Under the pieces are notes generated by a model. The model did not search any database and had not been told where the DNA came from. It was given only the letters and a program-made list of their open reading frames with translations. Shown piece by piece: positions 22,315 to 34,834 of a stretch of 64,000 nt of DNA (the first letter of the stretch is position 1; every line of letters starts with the position of its first letter). The position numbers and the translations under genes are program-made. The stretch covers positions 992,001 to 1,056,000 of the forward strand of contig NC_091276.1 in NCBI RefSeq assembly GCF_042100115.1, in the 5' to 3' direction. The stretch comes from Alternaria dauci. Lineage: Eukaryota > Ascomycota > Dothideomycetes > Pleosporales > Pleosporaceae.

Positions 22315-25300
22315 CTAAGCGCGCGGGGTTTGTTCATGTTGTAACCAGATGTCGCCACCTTCGCCCTTCTCCCACTTCTTCCATGCTATCTCATAAGCGT
22401 CTTCTAGGTCTCTGACCCACCGTTTGGTGTCAAAAAGAGGACTTGTCCATCGTGACTCGTAAAGCATACGGCGGAGCTCACTCAGACGGCCCTGGGCTCG
22501 GTGCCCGTTATAGGTGCAATTGCGTGCAAGGCGAATAGCCATGGCTTCGTATTCATCGTCGTTGTTGGCAATGAGTTCTTTTGCCGCTTGCGCACCCGCT
22601 GGCGTCTTCGGCAGCGCACCCTTGAGAATCGAGGCTGCCATACGGGAGCACATTTTGTACTTGTAGCGGGGTAACGTAAGCAACGGTGTTCCAGACCAGA
22701 GAACGTCAGCAGCAGTTGTGTGTGCATTGCATTCTGGTGTATCGAGGAAGAGATCACACACACGGGCCCTAGAAATATGCTGATGCTTCTGCGCGACGTC
22801 GGTGAACATGATGCGACTTGCCACCTCTGCACCTGCCCAGAGAAGAGCTGTTTGTCTGAGGTTTGTTTCGCCGAGGTCGGGGAATCGCAAGAGCCACAAG
22901 ACTGCATTAGGTATTTTTTCGAGAATGCGTAACCAGGTACGAAACGTAGTAGGCTCAATCTAACGATAGTATTAGCACACAGTCGACTTGCTAGTTGGAA
23001 CATAAACAAACTTACCTTGTACAGCTGATTGAAGTTTGCAAGTATAATCGCATTGTCCGAGAGGTTCGGAAAGATCTCTTTACGCATGGCCCAGCGTCGT
23101 TGCTGCTCTTCCTCCCAATTGGGCTGTCGTCCTTGTGAGTCCGGAGCACTCTGTCGATGGTCGCAACAGAAGAAGGTATCTCGGCAGAAGACAATGTTCT
23201 CTCCGTATATCCATTCCTCATCATCTCCACCACTGTTGTCGTCTACAAGAGCGTCTTCAAGATCGACGTTACGGCGCCATTGTCGGAGGGTGTCTGGAGG
23301 TACAGCGGTGTCATCGGCAAGTAAATAATCGCACCATTCGGCGCCTAAAGTGCCTGCGAAACCCATAAAAGCCATTTGAATGGGCGCAGGACGGGCAGCA
23401 AAGACTTCGTTTCGTGCGCCTCTAGTGTAACCATTCAGGTTCACGAGGACATGTATACCGTCGTGGGTTATCTGATGGACAAGTCGTTCCGCTGGCCAAC
23501 TACTAGCATCGTAGAATACTGGCGATTCTCTTTCAATCTGTTTGCGATGCTCCGACCCATCACTCGCTGTTGTGGCGTAGCAGTATGCTTTTACTCTGCT
23601 TGGATTGTGGAGGCCGAAGACCGACTGCATTAGGTGGGCTAATGGATGATTGTTGAAATCCGACGATACATAGCCAACCTTCAAATATGGTTGTGGCGGT
23701 GCAGGAGGTTGATAGACAGTTGGTGGTAGCCATGGAACCCTTAACGTCGAGGTCGAGATGCGGAGGCCGTTGCGTTGTGAGATGAGACGGATCTGTTTAG
23801 CTGACATGGGGCACGTAAATGTGTGGAAAGGGAGAACAGTAGGTGCCGCGGGTACCGTTAAAGCTGCTGGTAGTTGAGGCCTCTTATAGAATGTTGGTGG
23901 CCGCTGCGTTCCAGTAATGTAGCGATCCTGGTACCATTGCCATGTGATACATCGTATAGCACGCTCAACAAGTCGTACGATGCGAGCGCCTTCCCACTTT
24001 TGTCCTTTCCACTTATGCAAGAAAGATACCATGCTGGTCTCCTTCTCTTTTACATCTTGCACGCTCCCTGTAAGGGATAATGGACGAACGACATCCTGAA
24101 TGAACTGTTCATTCATGATGCCTCGGCCCCAATCCTCACCATCGGCAAGCTGCTTCTCAACCAATTTGACAACCTTGTGAATCCAACCCGAGTTTGATGC
24201 GCCAGGGATCCTTGCGTCTAGGAGCATACCGACATCGTTGACATGCCAACGATCCCTTGACCCACCATCTTCAGCAATGCCACCTCTACCGGCCCAGTTA
24301 CAGACAGAGTTGAGGGCGTTGGCAAGCCCACAAACAGCTTCAGCAAAGTCAGGACTGGATTTGACTGCTTTCTTATAATAATAGATAGCATCGGCGATCC
24401 GGCCTTTGTCTTTGACAGCGTTGGCGAGATTGGCAAGAGCAATGTCAAAGTTTGAATCGCACTTGACAGCGTGTTCGTACATGTTTATCGCGTAATCGAG
24501 CTGTCCAATATCTTTCAAGAGGCTTCCGAGGTTCGTGTAGAGGTGTGCATGGGACTGGTCCAGTTGAAGTCCGTAATAATAATACGCAAGCGCAAGAGCT
24601 ACTCCACTGCCGGGGACTAGTCCAGGAATTTGAGGATGTGCGAAAGCATGTGACATTGGGCTGGCCTTGCAAGGCGCGGATTGCTGTACGCTAGCGAGGA
24701 GTATACCTACGTTGTTCGCTGTGGATGGACTGGGCTGTAACGAGAGCGACAAATAGTAGAGTGCTAGAATTTCTCGCACACCGTAGTTGCTTTGGTACAC
24801 GGTAGTCTTGGGCGAATTGGTTGCCATACCGTCTTGAAAAATCTTCGCTAGTGACAGCAAAGAGTTGCTTGTGGTCGATATGGCTGCTTTCCTGGAGAGT
24901 CCTTCGCTAGGAACGTGCTTGAGACCAGGCAGTTGGCCGTGCGGCTGGAAGCAGAGCTGAGCTGTCCTAGTAGCCGCATCCGGCGGTAGCAAAATCGGAT
25001 CAGATGACGGAGACATACGACGGCCCCCTGGAGAGCGCTCCGACACATCGTATCCAACAACAGCAAGAATGCGCCTAATGAGGCCATCGATACCGTTGGG
25101 ATGGGGTCCAGCTCCAATGAGAACGGCGTTCTCAAAAGCTGTGGCAGCACCAGCATTGTCGCCGAGAGCGTAAAGCATGTTACCCTTGGCATGCACCAGA
25201 GCTAAAATACGACCATTGTCGCTACCAGCAACAGCATATCCGCTTGAACCGAAGCCCGGCTGGTCCGAGCCGGGAAGCTCATCCAAGTCTTTGAAGATGG

Positions 25301-27360
25301 CTTCATCCTCTCCCTCGAACTCAAAGATGGGCCGATCGGATGCTTCTGAGACGCTCGACTCGCTCAATTCGGAGGCAGCACGTTCACTTTCGGCTTCGAG
25401 GCTCTTCAAAGCGTCGGCCCTTTTAGCAAATCTCAAATGGCGTTCGACTTCTTCAATGACTTGAACCGCTTCACGACCTTTGTGATCGCTGCAAAGTAAG
25501 CCAATGAGATGTTCGACGGCCTCGAAGTAACTGGGTCGAAGCTTGACTGCGCGTCTCCAGTAGTCTTCTGCTTCACGCTTCTGTTGGAGCGCAAGCATAG
25601 TGGCCGCAAGATTTGATATTGCTTCGACATGACTGAATCGTGTTAGTGTGCTTCGGTCGCAAAGAATGGGGAACTCACTCTTTATCCAATGTAAGGATAT
25701 GTTTGTACCAGTCCTGGGCTTTTTGGTAGTCACCTAATGCATATGCTAGACAACCACCCAGAAGAATGCCATCGATCCAGCTCCATTTGCTCTCTTCGCA
25801 ATGCTTGGTGATCGCTTCGAGTGCCGAGGCTGCCGTCATGCTCGGAGACAGGCCCTGGCGGAGGTTCTGGTGAGCACTAGCGACAGAACCGGAAGTTCGC
25901 CGCAGGGTACGTGGTGGCTCCATGCCTGGCATTGGAGGGAGCATGGGGTGTTGTGGCGCTATGCCTTGCCAAGATTGACCGTTGGGACCCGGACTGCCTA
26001 TGGACCACGCAGACAGGGAGCGCGAATGCGGCATTGGAGGTCTCCTGGATGCAAACTCCGCTCTGGATTGGGAGGCGTATTGAGTAGGAACAGGATACGA
26101 GACACGTCGCTCTAGGGACGGCATGCCACCAGGAGAGGAGCTCGAGAGGCTGAGTCCAGGTTGTCGTGGTGGCTTTGGATAGATGTGAGGTCTGTGATGG
26201 GCGCGACCTTGGGCGTTTTGCGAGTTTGACTTGCGTGTTGATTGCAAGTACCTGAGTAGGTCGACATAAACTGCGTGAGCCCAGGCAAATACCTTTTCTT
26301 TGCTCTGGCCATTGGGCGACTGCAGTCCATACTCGTCGTTCGGTATAGCGGGAGTATACTCCTGGACCGGCGTTGTCTGCCCAGAATTCAGATAGTCTTG
26401 GGCACGTTGTGTCAGAGGAGGAGGAAGCGACTGATTTTGATAGTCCAGCGCGACATGATTTTGGGGCTGTCCATAGGGCGAGAAGTCTACGGACAGCCTC
26501 CCTGCATGGTTATACGCGCCTTGGCCATAATCTAGATGAGCGGGAGGTTGCTGATAGTGTGTGTAGTTGGGCATAGCATTGTAGGTGTGGCTGTTGTAGG
26601 CGTTGCTGTGAGGGTGACTCCAGTTATGATTAGGATGATGTAGGAAGCGAGGATCCCGCATAGCAGCAGGCCGATAGGGAATGTAGGTGCCATCATGCCA
26701 ATAGGGACCGAACGGCGCTTGGTCATTAGAAACAGTTGGATTCAGCGGCGTCTGGAAAGGTGGACCCATGGGTCCGCAGAAGGGATGGCCATACATTTGA
26801 TGGGGTAGAAGGGGTTGTAATGGGGGAATTTGGTTGAGCATAGAGTCAATCTGGGGTAGATGCTGGCCCGGAAGCCCGGTCCCGGTCTCGAAGTAGCGAC
26901 TGGGACTCCATTCTGATGTGGCCTGTGGGTTATGTCCTAGGCCACTGTTTATACCCGGTGAGCGCAGAGGAAGATCCTGCTTGACACCGTACGGCAACTT
27001 TGATTCAGCTGTCACGGGAAGAAGGATGTGTTTGGTTGCATGTGGCTCTCCATTCGTCTCAACAGATGTGCCGTCGTATGCAGCTGCCAATATTCCGTTG
27101 GGCGTCTTGCGGCGGAGCATGTGTTCTGCAGGTTTGGACGTGCGGCCAGCTTCAGAAGGCTGTGAGCCGTAGGAGTTGTGTCTCGACAGCGGGTGTGCGT
27201 ACTGCTGCGGTCTTGCGTGCTGGGCAAGACTATGCCCCTCGACGTTGGTAGCATTGTGAAGGAACGAGGGGTGGGATGAGGCAGGTGCGGTGTTGTTGTA
27301 GGCCACGGCCGAGGGAAGCTGCGACGGCGGCTGCGGGGGATACTGCCGAACCATAGTCAT
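22315..27360 (-). CDS. O-GlcNAc transferase-like protein (TPR + GT41)
   Basis: Three exons, 27360-25679, 25632-23016 and 22959-22315, with introns of 46 and 56 nt, give 1647 residues. The joins restore LDKDHVEAISNLAA and NFNQLYKIEPTTF. The first 490 residues or so are low-complexity (Pro, His, Gln, Ser). TPR helices follow in two blocks (about 520-620 and 780-960). The C-terminal part is a GT41 catalytic domain: GYVSSDFNNHPLAHLMQS, LNGYTRGARNEVF, FMGFAGTLGAEWCDYL, ILANFNQLYK and ECNAHTTAADVLWSGTPLL all match the animal OGT blocks. These include the catalytic-loop His, the UDP-binding Lys of FNQLYK and the HTT nucleotide-binding turn. The family moves GlcNAc from UDP-GlcNAc to Ser/Thr of nuclear and cytosolic proteins; the related plant SPY is a fucosyltransferase, so donor identity is not certain. 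No signal peptide is present. The ATG at 27360 is the first in frame, but Met2 codon usage gives no independent proof. Confidence 0.9.
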
Positions 27361-29739
27361 GGTGGGGGAGCCGCTAGAGGGACTCTGGGACGCAGACAGT
27401 GTATCAGAGAAGTCGTGGGTATGGTGTGTAGAGGTGATCGGGCAGGATTGGTCTACGACACAGCCTCACCAGGAGCGACTGGTGCCGATGCCTTCGCGAA
27501 ATCGTCGCCCGTCTGCTACGACTGACATGTCTTTTGGGGCGTGAGTAGGATTCCTCAGCACCGGGCGTCCACGTACTGGCACGTCACCAGCAGAGACCCC
27601 GGCGGTAGTTGGAGATACGGAGGTCGCAGATGCTGTCCGCTCGTGCAGAGGCTACGCGAAACAGCAAAGGGGCGTCTGTGTATGGCGTGGGCAAGAGCGA
27701 GTGTTTTACGGAGTTGGATGGGTGGGGAGTGTGGCAGTCGCCTCAGGCGTCAGTCGGCGTGTGAAGGATGCGGATATGCGAGGATAGCGGTGTCCAGAGT
27801 CTATGTAAGGGCGGGACCCTAAACGTGTCTCTCTGTCTGTCTGGAATGTACGGAATGTACCCACCCGCATGCACCAGAGCCGCCTATCTGGCTGCGCACT
27901 CTCTGGCGGCTGCCTTGCGCGATCGCACGTCGTATGTAGGACGCGGTTCAGGCGTCGTGTCGCGGAACGGGAGTCGTCTGCGCGATGGGCGCACAGCAGC
28001 GGGTTTCGAGCACAGGATAAGCGTGGTACGGGGCGCAGCAGCAGCGGTCCGTCACGTCGTCTCTGTCTGGCTGCGTGTCTGCAGCTTCCCAGCGCCCGAG
28101 TCGGAGGGCGAGAATGTCAGCGCTCAGCACAGGCGGCGATGCCTGCTTTTTCACACGGTCGGCGGATAGGCGGGCGCGAGAGATGACGAGGTGTGGTGCG
28201 GCGGAGACCAAGCAGCGGCAGGCCTATCCACTTCCGTATGCATTCAGTCGTTCGAGTGGTGGCTTGGAGCGATCCCTGTCGCAGCACGACAGGCGTCTGG
28301 GGGGATTTCCGGTGATGATCGATGATCGCGCTCGACGGCTGGGCTTCACGATGTGTGTCTCTGGAGAGATGTCTAGATGGCGTGCAATGTCCCGATCTCT
28401 CCCACACCGACTCGTTGAAAAGAAAAGTCGGTCCTGATGCTCTCCGCACTGCGCGTCCACAACTCCACTTGGGTGGGCTGCAGAGCCATCAAGCCGCGAG
28501 AGACGGCGGCTTGCAAGGGCCCTGGTCCGCTCCAACGTTCACGGCGATCTCCAACGCCAATCAGCCCTCTAAACGACCAGCGCGTCCATCAATGCAGGTG
28601 CCCCAATATCCACCACCATGTATCCATGACCCAACAGCCCGCCGTGTCCTTTGTTTGTCACTTGTCGAGCCGGGCCTTCTGCTTGAGCTTGGGGGATGGA
28701 AGATGGCGCCCCAAACGCCCCTTGTGTATGGCTGGCTGCTGGTCATGGCTGACAGAAACGCCACGCGCATGCTTATATAGGCTTCCACATGTCGAATCAC
28801 CAGCAGAGGAAGTCATCACTGCTGCCGCGTTTCATGTGCCACGCGCATGCCGATCTGCATAGTGTACCAAGAAACCGACATAGGTCGGAGGCGCAGGCTG
28901 CATAATTGACAGCATGCTCATCAAGAGACATGTATCTATGTATATATATGTTGACCTCGAAAAAGGACCACTGGAGCCAAACCAAAGGCAAGACAACGCG
29001 GTGAGTAATGGGTCGTTTCCTCTTCTTCACACCAAAATAGGCCTATACAGTAAGGGAAGTAAGGGCCAGAGTGTTGGTGAAGTGAACATCACGAGCATAA
29101 AGTATCGTTGCTAGGCAGCGACCTGTTAAGCCGGCTTGACATTGACATCCGAGTTTGCTTGTCGGGACTGTCCACGGATACACTGCGTGCGCCCAGGCGA
29201 CACAAGGCGGCGCCGTTCCAAGCGAACTTCGATGCCGTGCCGCAAAGGCCAGGCTTGCGCCTCGGGCAGGTAGCAACCAAGGGCGCAACTTGGATGCAGT
29301 TACTCAGGAGTCGCTACGATTAGTTTGAGATGAGCTTGAGTCGCAGTTCTCGGCGTATACTGCGTCTCTAGCCAAACAGACGCATCGAACGGCAACGTTG
29401 GCTGATCATGGCCATGAGGAGGGTGCAAACCAAATGCGTGCCGTCGTGAACGCATCCAGGGAAATGTGGTGTGCGGTGGTGAAGAAGGTAGAGGTGTGTA
29501 GCTCGCAGAGATTTTGTTGCATGGGCTGCCGCCAAGCCCCCGGCCCTACCATTCGCCGAGGCTGGGATGGCCGACTAACCAGAAGCAGTCGCGGTTTGAT
29601 GTAATCTGGCATTATTACGAATGTCCCTCTTGTCAGTCACAGAACCCATATCTCTTCGTACGCCTTCCACCAGAAGCGATTTCTCGCACAGTCACCGCCA
29701 CAACTCAGTCCGCCCGCGGCCACGAGTTCCACCTTCACC
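27361..29739. other. Long gene-free interval between divergent genes
   Basis: These 2.4 kb separate the minus-strand OGT-like gene from plus-strand Sec62. The first 1.4 kb is GC-balanced to GC-rich with several overlapping frames on both strands. None shows a domain, signal peptide or convincing start. A long leader or upstream regulatory region for the OGT-like gene is the simplest reading. A small direct repeat (GGAATGTAC twice) lies at about 27842-27860. No RNA gene is recognised. Confidence 0.45.
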
Positions 29740-31062
29740 ATGGCCGAACAAGGTCCCCCACCACAGCAAGGTCCTCCTCAAGGCGGGCCACCACCGGGCT
29801 CTTTTTCCATTCCCATTCCCCTAGGACCCAATGGCGAAAGGCCCACGCCCGAGCAGATACAACAGATTCAAATGCAACTTCAAGCCGAGGCACAGAAACA
29901 CGGGATATCAGTCCAGGAATACGTCCAAAGACTGCGACAACAAGCAATGGCCCAGCAACAGGCCCAGCAGCAGGCGCAGATGCAGGCGCAACAGCGGGCT
30001 CAGCAGCAGCCCATTCAGCCTGGACCGCCGAAACCAGAAGCGATTGCGGTCGCCAACTGGCTGAAGTCGCAGGACTTGAAACCCCGGACAGTTGTACACG
30101 ACGAGAAGAGGAAGGACATGTTCAGAGGTGGGCATTGCCTGTGACAGCCTAGTTCTAGGAGGACATATGCTAATGCGTAACAGTCAAGCGAGCCATCCGT
30201 GCCCTCCAGTCGCCTGCGTACCAGAAAGCCCGTGCTAAGAACCCTCTCCTCCCCGAAGTCACTGACCGGGCCTCCGCCGAGAACTGCTTCAAGCTCTTGC
30301 CCCTCTCTCTCCTTGCGCTTCGAGTCTCAAAGGTCGACGATAATGCGCACGAAGGTCACAACCATGCGAAGCCTAAGCGTGTCAAGGGCTTGTGGACAGT
30401 CAAGATCGAGCAGCACCAGGACGCAAATGATGACAACTACTACATCTGGCTATACGAGGGATCACAATGGAAGCAGAAGCTGTACGCTGCTGGTGCCCTA
30501 ATCCTCGTCATCGCCATAGTCTTGTTCCCTCTTTGGCCGCTTTTCTTGCGACAGGGTGTCTGGTACCTGAGTATGGGCATGCTTGGCCTTATTGGGTTGT
30601 TCTTTGCCATGGCAATCGTTCGACTCATCATTTTCGTCATCACTATCTTCGCGGTACCCCCTGGTCTATGGCTCTACCCCAACCTGTTCGAAGATGTTGG
30701 TTTCTTCGACTCATTCCGGCCAGTATGGGCGTGGCAAGAGGTACGTTTTATTTTCCAAACTTTTATCGACTACAAACTGATGAATCCAGACCCCTGAAGA
30801 TGTCAAGGCAAAGAAGGCTGCTAAGAAGGAGAAGAAGGCTGCCAAACTAGCAGCAAAGGCCGCAGGTGGAAAGGCTAAGAAGTCGGCTATCACTGACGCT
30901 GTACATGCTGAATCTCCCCAAGCTGCTCCAGCGCCCGCCGCAGCCGCAGCCCCTGCGCCTGTCAACTCCGCACCACAGCCCACAGGTTCAGAAGCTGCAC
31001 CAGAGGGTGCCGTCACGCAGCGAGCACCGCGCGCGACAGTCGAAGAGGTTGATGACGAGTAG
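29740..31062 (+). CDS. SEC62: Sec62, protein translocation subunit of the ER membrane
   Basis: Exons 29740-30127, 30184-30740 and 30790-31062, with introns of 56 and 49 nt, give 405 residues. Sec62 works with Sec61 and Sec63 in post-translational import of secretory proteins into the ER. The order seen is a Pro/Gly/Gln-rich N-terminus, a charged conserved domain (AVANWLKSQDLKPRTVVHDEKRKDMFRVKRAIRAL ... in two pieces around the first intron), WTVKIEQHQDANDDNYYIWLYEG-type residues, and two membrane spans around residues 245-265 and 272-305 with a short loop between. The cytosolic tail is Lys/Ala-rich (EDVKAKKAAKKEKKAAK) and ends acidic (VEEVDDE). Topology with both ends cytosolic follows the yeast protein. 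Both splice joins close the frame and the first intron has a GCTAATG branch point. The N-terminal low-complexity stretch (about 45-95) is rich in Gln, as in other filamentous fungi. Confidence 0.94.
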
Positions 31063-32079
31063 AGTGCGTGCTGTTGGGTAGACTGAGGGTGGTTTGATAC
31101 TTTGCATGGGTTAGCAAGGCGGAGTATAGGCGTTTGTTATGGTGGTGTACATGTATCAGCACGTGTACAAATACTAGGCTGGAATGTCTAATATGATGCC
31201 AGTGTTGATGGATTCTGGAGAGTGGGACATATGGCGCGGAACGTTCTGGCGGATACCAGGGTCACTGTCAATGATTCCATGTAGCTAACATTCTTGCCAC
31301 TTCTTTTCTAGCGCTTGATATCGTTCATGTTCGAATCAAAAACTATGGCACTAGCGAGCTACTCGACGCGTCTACGTGTCTTTTAAATTTTTCGTGTCCA
31401 TGCTTACTAGGAATATGCCCCAACTGTGTAGCAAGCGTGTACGCGAGACAGCTATGCCGCTTCCGCGTACTCGGCAGCAGAACGCATCGAGAACGTTGCC
31501 ACGCAAGCGATGCGGGGTACTAGCAATTTCTCCGAGTGGTTGAGGTGGGGTCGTTGTTTGTCATGTTGCTGGTGGGAGGTGACACTTAATGTACATCAAA
31601 CAGGCCGACTCGTGTCTTGGACACCTCGGGGGCCAACACCGCGATTTCGATGTATTGGCGCATCGCTTACGCCAAGGTGGAGCATAGAGAGAACGGAATG
31701 GACAGATGGCAAGAAAAGTTCCGCGCAGGTGCATGGATATTCCCTGGCGCTGGGATCCGTCATGGGTTGCATCATCCATCCATGTAGAAAGACGTCGACC
31801 AAGCGTTCCGCGGAGCCATGTGAGAAAGTAGTGAAAAGTGTATTGTTTCGCATACAGAAGAAGAAAGAGTGAAGAAGATGATTTGCAACCCACAATCATA
31901 ACTGCACCCAGCAGGCAGGTAGGATGAAGCTCATGCTCGCTATTTTGTTGCTCGGAAATATCCTAGACGCCGTTTAACCATGCAGCATCCTCTTCTCCTA
32001 CGCCGACACGCTTCGTCAATATCATCAGAGGAGGTTCCCGAACCAAACGCTCTTGGAACACAGTTTAGCAAAAAAAGCC
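31063..32079. other. Gene-free interval between convergent genes
   Basis: These are the 3' flanks of Sec62 and of the minus-strand coiled-coil gene. The frame at 31510-31872 and its antisense partner have no domain, and the region reads as noncoding. Confidence 0.4.
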
Positions 32080-33175
32080 CTACTCTGCTGACGCAGGCGG
32101 CTGACCACCCTCGCTACCCTGGTCAGTGCTTTCGCGAGTCGAAGCAGGAGCGAGGCTAGAGTGGATGGCGGGCGAATGGGTGACTTGGCTGGTGGGGTTC
32201 TGTTCTGCTAGTTGGCGCTCTGGGGTTGTTGAGTTAGCAACTTTGCTCGATTGTGAAGCTGTGGTAAGTGCGTACCGAGTTCTCTTATCCGTAGCTTCAG
32301 CATCTGGTTTTCGCGCGTCAGGTTCTGGGTCTCGGCCTGGTAGAAGGCACTCTCGTCTCTTGAAGTTGCTGCAGGGCTGAGAAGCATGTCGTGGGGATCG
32401 TAGGGTCCTGCTTGGCCTGGTACAGGACGTAGAGCAGGGGAGCCAGCATGGCTGCTGTGGCGTGAACGGTCGGCAAAGGACGACTGGCGACTGATGGTGC
32501 CGAAGCCAAAGGGCGAGCGAGACCGTGGCTGTGCAGTAGAAGGCAAGGGCGAGGTGACGGGCGGAGAAATGTGTGTAGACTGTGAGAGTGACGGAGGGAT
32601 AGACATGGAGCGCTCCGAGGTTGGCGTGCCATCATCCACGGCGGACGCAGAAGGCTGTGGCTGGTTGGCCTGCAGAGTGTTGATCTGGGCTTGCTGGCTG
32701 CGGATCATGTTGAGGAGGCGGTTCTGGCCATGTCAGTTCAAAAGACCTTGGTGCCGTCTGCTACCACGAGGGTGCACGTCAACAAACTTACCACCTGCCC
32801 TTCCTGCTCGTATTCTAGCTCTTGGTGGAGCTCGCCCAGGCTGGGAGTACGCTCATGATGCGGGCTATGCGGCCATGGGCCTCTGCTGCGGGAGGACGGA
32901 CTCTGCTGCATCTCGCCAGGCGCTGGGATAGCTGGGTCGTTCAGGTTGAGGTTCATGCGGATGCTGGACCGGCGACGGGCGCGCTCCACGTCCCTGCGCA
33001 TGCTACCCGACGAGGGCCGGCGCGTCTCTTCGTTGTGGATGCCTGCATTCATGGCGGCAGTGGCAGCTAGAGAGTGCGGTGAAGTTGCCATGGTGCGTGA
33101 GTTTGTGGGCGACTGGTTGCGGGGCGAGGGCGATGCATGGGGGGAAGCGGGCAGCGTATTCAAGTCGGGCGCCAT
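32080..33175 (-). CDS. Coiled-coil, Ser/Pro-rich protein of unknown function
   Basis: Exons 33175-32792, 32723-32276 and 32219-32080, with introns of 68 and 56 nt, give 323 residues. Both joins fall in helical stretches and restore continuous heptads: LEYEQEGQVNRLLNMIRSQQ and LKLRIRELERQLAEQ. The protein has a disordered Ser/Pro/Arg N-terminus with many RRxS-like words (possible basophilic kinase sites). A short coiled coil follows at about 118-145, then a Ser/Pro-rich middle, a second coiled coil at about 245-282, and a disordered tail ending PPASAE. I do not recognise a named family. The layout suggests a cytosolic or nuclear scaffold that dimerises through the coils. It is divergent from the PH-domain gene at 34835. 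Confidence 0.75.
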
Positions 33176-34834
33176 GTTCCTTAGGTGGTGTCATGTACCG
33201 CCACTAAAGATACAGCGTGTACAATTCAGGTATCTGGAGAAGCAGCCAGAACGCGTGACCTTGCGGTGACGGATCTCACGGCGCTGGGCTATGATGAGGG
33301 TTTGGTGGGGGTGTGAGCGGGGCTCGGAGCTCCAGCCAGAGCATCCATCCCTCCCAGGGCTGACTTGCTGCACTTCGGCCTGCCAGGCGCGCTACTGCAG
33401 GAACACGCCCATGCCCACGCCCCGATCCTCCTCCTCCCCAGCGTCAGCCTCATTTCGTCTTTTTGTTTCTTTCGCTCCAGCCTCATGCACTGTAGCGGCC
33501 GTGACAACCTCCGCACTACTCGTGCTATGCATGCCATCCTTGTGCAGCTGATGGGCAGAGTCGCTCCATCATCGATACGCGTATGCACTTGGCCGCCTGC
33601 ATCTCGCACCTGAGACGGCATCACAAATATGCAAAACAACACGGTTGCTGTCTCTCTGCATAACGAGAAAAAAAAAAGATTCTACCCCGGGTACCTCTGC
33701 AGCAGTGTGACCGTCTGCTTTTTCGCGCCATCACCACGCGTTCTCAGCGTCACGATCGAGGTGGACGTGCCATGGGTTGGGTTTCGTAATAAGCAATAGC
33801 TTAACCCCATCCAATATCTCCGAGTATTGACTGTCGGCGATCAGCTTCCGCACGCCTGCCGACACGTCGTAGATCGTGCAGGCCTCGACTCCAGTCACGA
33901 CGCGGTGCAAATCAAATTTCCACGTTGGGCCAGGCAGAATTAGCCACCGCGTTGGGCAGGACTGCCCAAGGCCGCTGCTGAAACATGGTGGCAGCACCTC
34001 GTTAATCTACAATCGTCGTCGGGGCCTGAGGATGGAGGCCACCCTCTTCCGCTGCGTCCGGGCAACGACCTCTTGGACGCAGCCAGCGTCGACTCTATCA
34101 TGTAGCTCTCGAGCACTGTCAAAAGACGTTGTGCCGACCCTTCACCGGCTAGCCAGGTCAAACACGCCAACATCGTCCAGGCGAGCGCTAGCGTGCGGCG
34201 CCATCGCATCCCTCCCAACTTTCTTCTGAAAATGACTGTAAAGGGGCCTTTATGCAGCCCCTGCGTGTTCGCATCACACACGACGGAACCTGGGAACTGC
34301 TCCCCCTGTACGCTACCATGATTAGGGAGCATTCATCTGCGGCAACTAACGCTTGCCACTTTTCCTCTCCACGACTCAACTCAACGTTGACAAGTCGTTT
34401 CAGTCTCGTCTGCTTGCCTCTGCTCCGTCATATCTGCAGCTCCTTCTGCTTCTCCAAGGGCTCATGTCCTGTCCTCTCGTTTGATCATCTCTTCTCCTTG
34501 TGTTATAGTCCTGCTAGCTATACCGCGCTCCTTCTACCACTCACCTGGCATGCTCCACGTTCTCTACCGACCGACACACGCATTTCACGATACTCGACAA
34601 ACTTCTATCCCAACCATAACCCACTTCCTGCGATTTTACATACTTTTCCATCGGCCCGAGGTCTTGCTTATACTGAATGCAAGCCTACCCTGTCAGGGTC
34701 TCTAGGAACAACTTAGGTCGCCCGTGCGACCAATTTGCACGACCTGGATTACCCGTCCAACGTCTCCCGCCTAACTCAACGTTGTTCTGAAGTCGACCAT
34801 ACTCTGCTGGCTTTATAAGCCAAGGTCGTCCATC
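33176..34834. other. Divergent promoter region
   Basis: These 1.66 kb lie between two divergently transcribed genes. The last 450 bases are markedly C/T-rich on the + strand, typical of fungal transcription-start regions, and would be the leader of the PH-domain gene. A run of A residues lies near 33670. No gene is recognised. Confidence 0.45.

Noticed and set aside
27541..28862. Several overlapping frames of 90-150 codons on both strands
   Set aside because: Frames are open on both strands because stop codons are rare in this GC-rich stretch. None shows a domain or splice-linked continuation.
31525..31550. CCGAGTGGTTGAGG resembling a tRNA-Ser/Leu D-arm
   Set aside because: There is no anticodon arm, T-arm or acceptor pairing around it.
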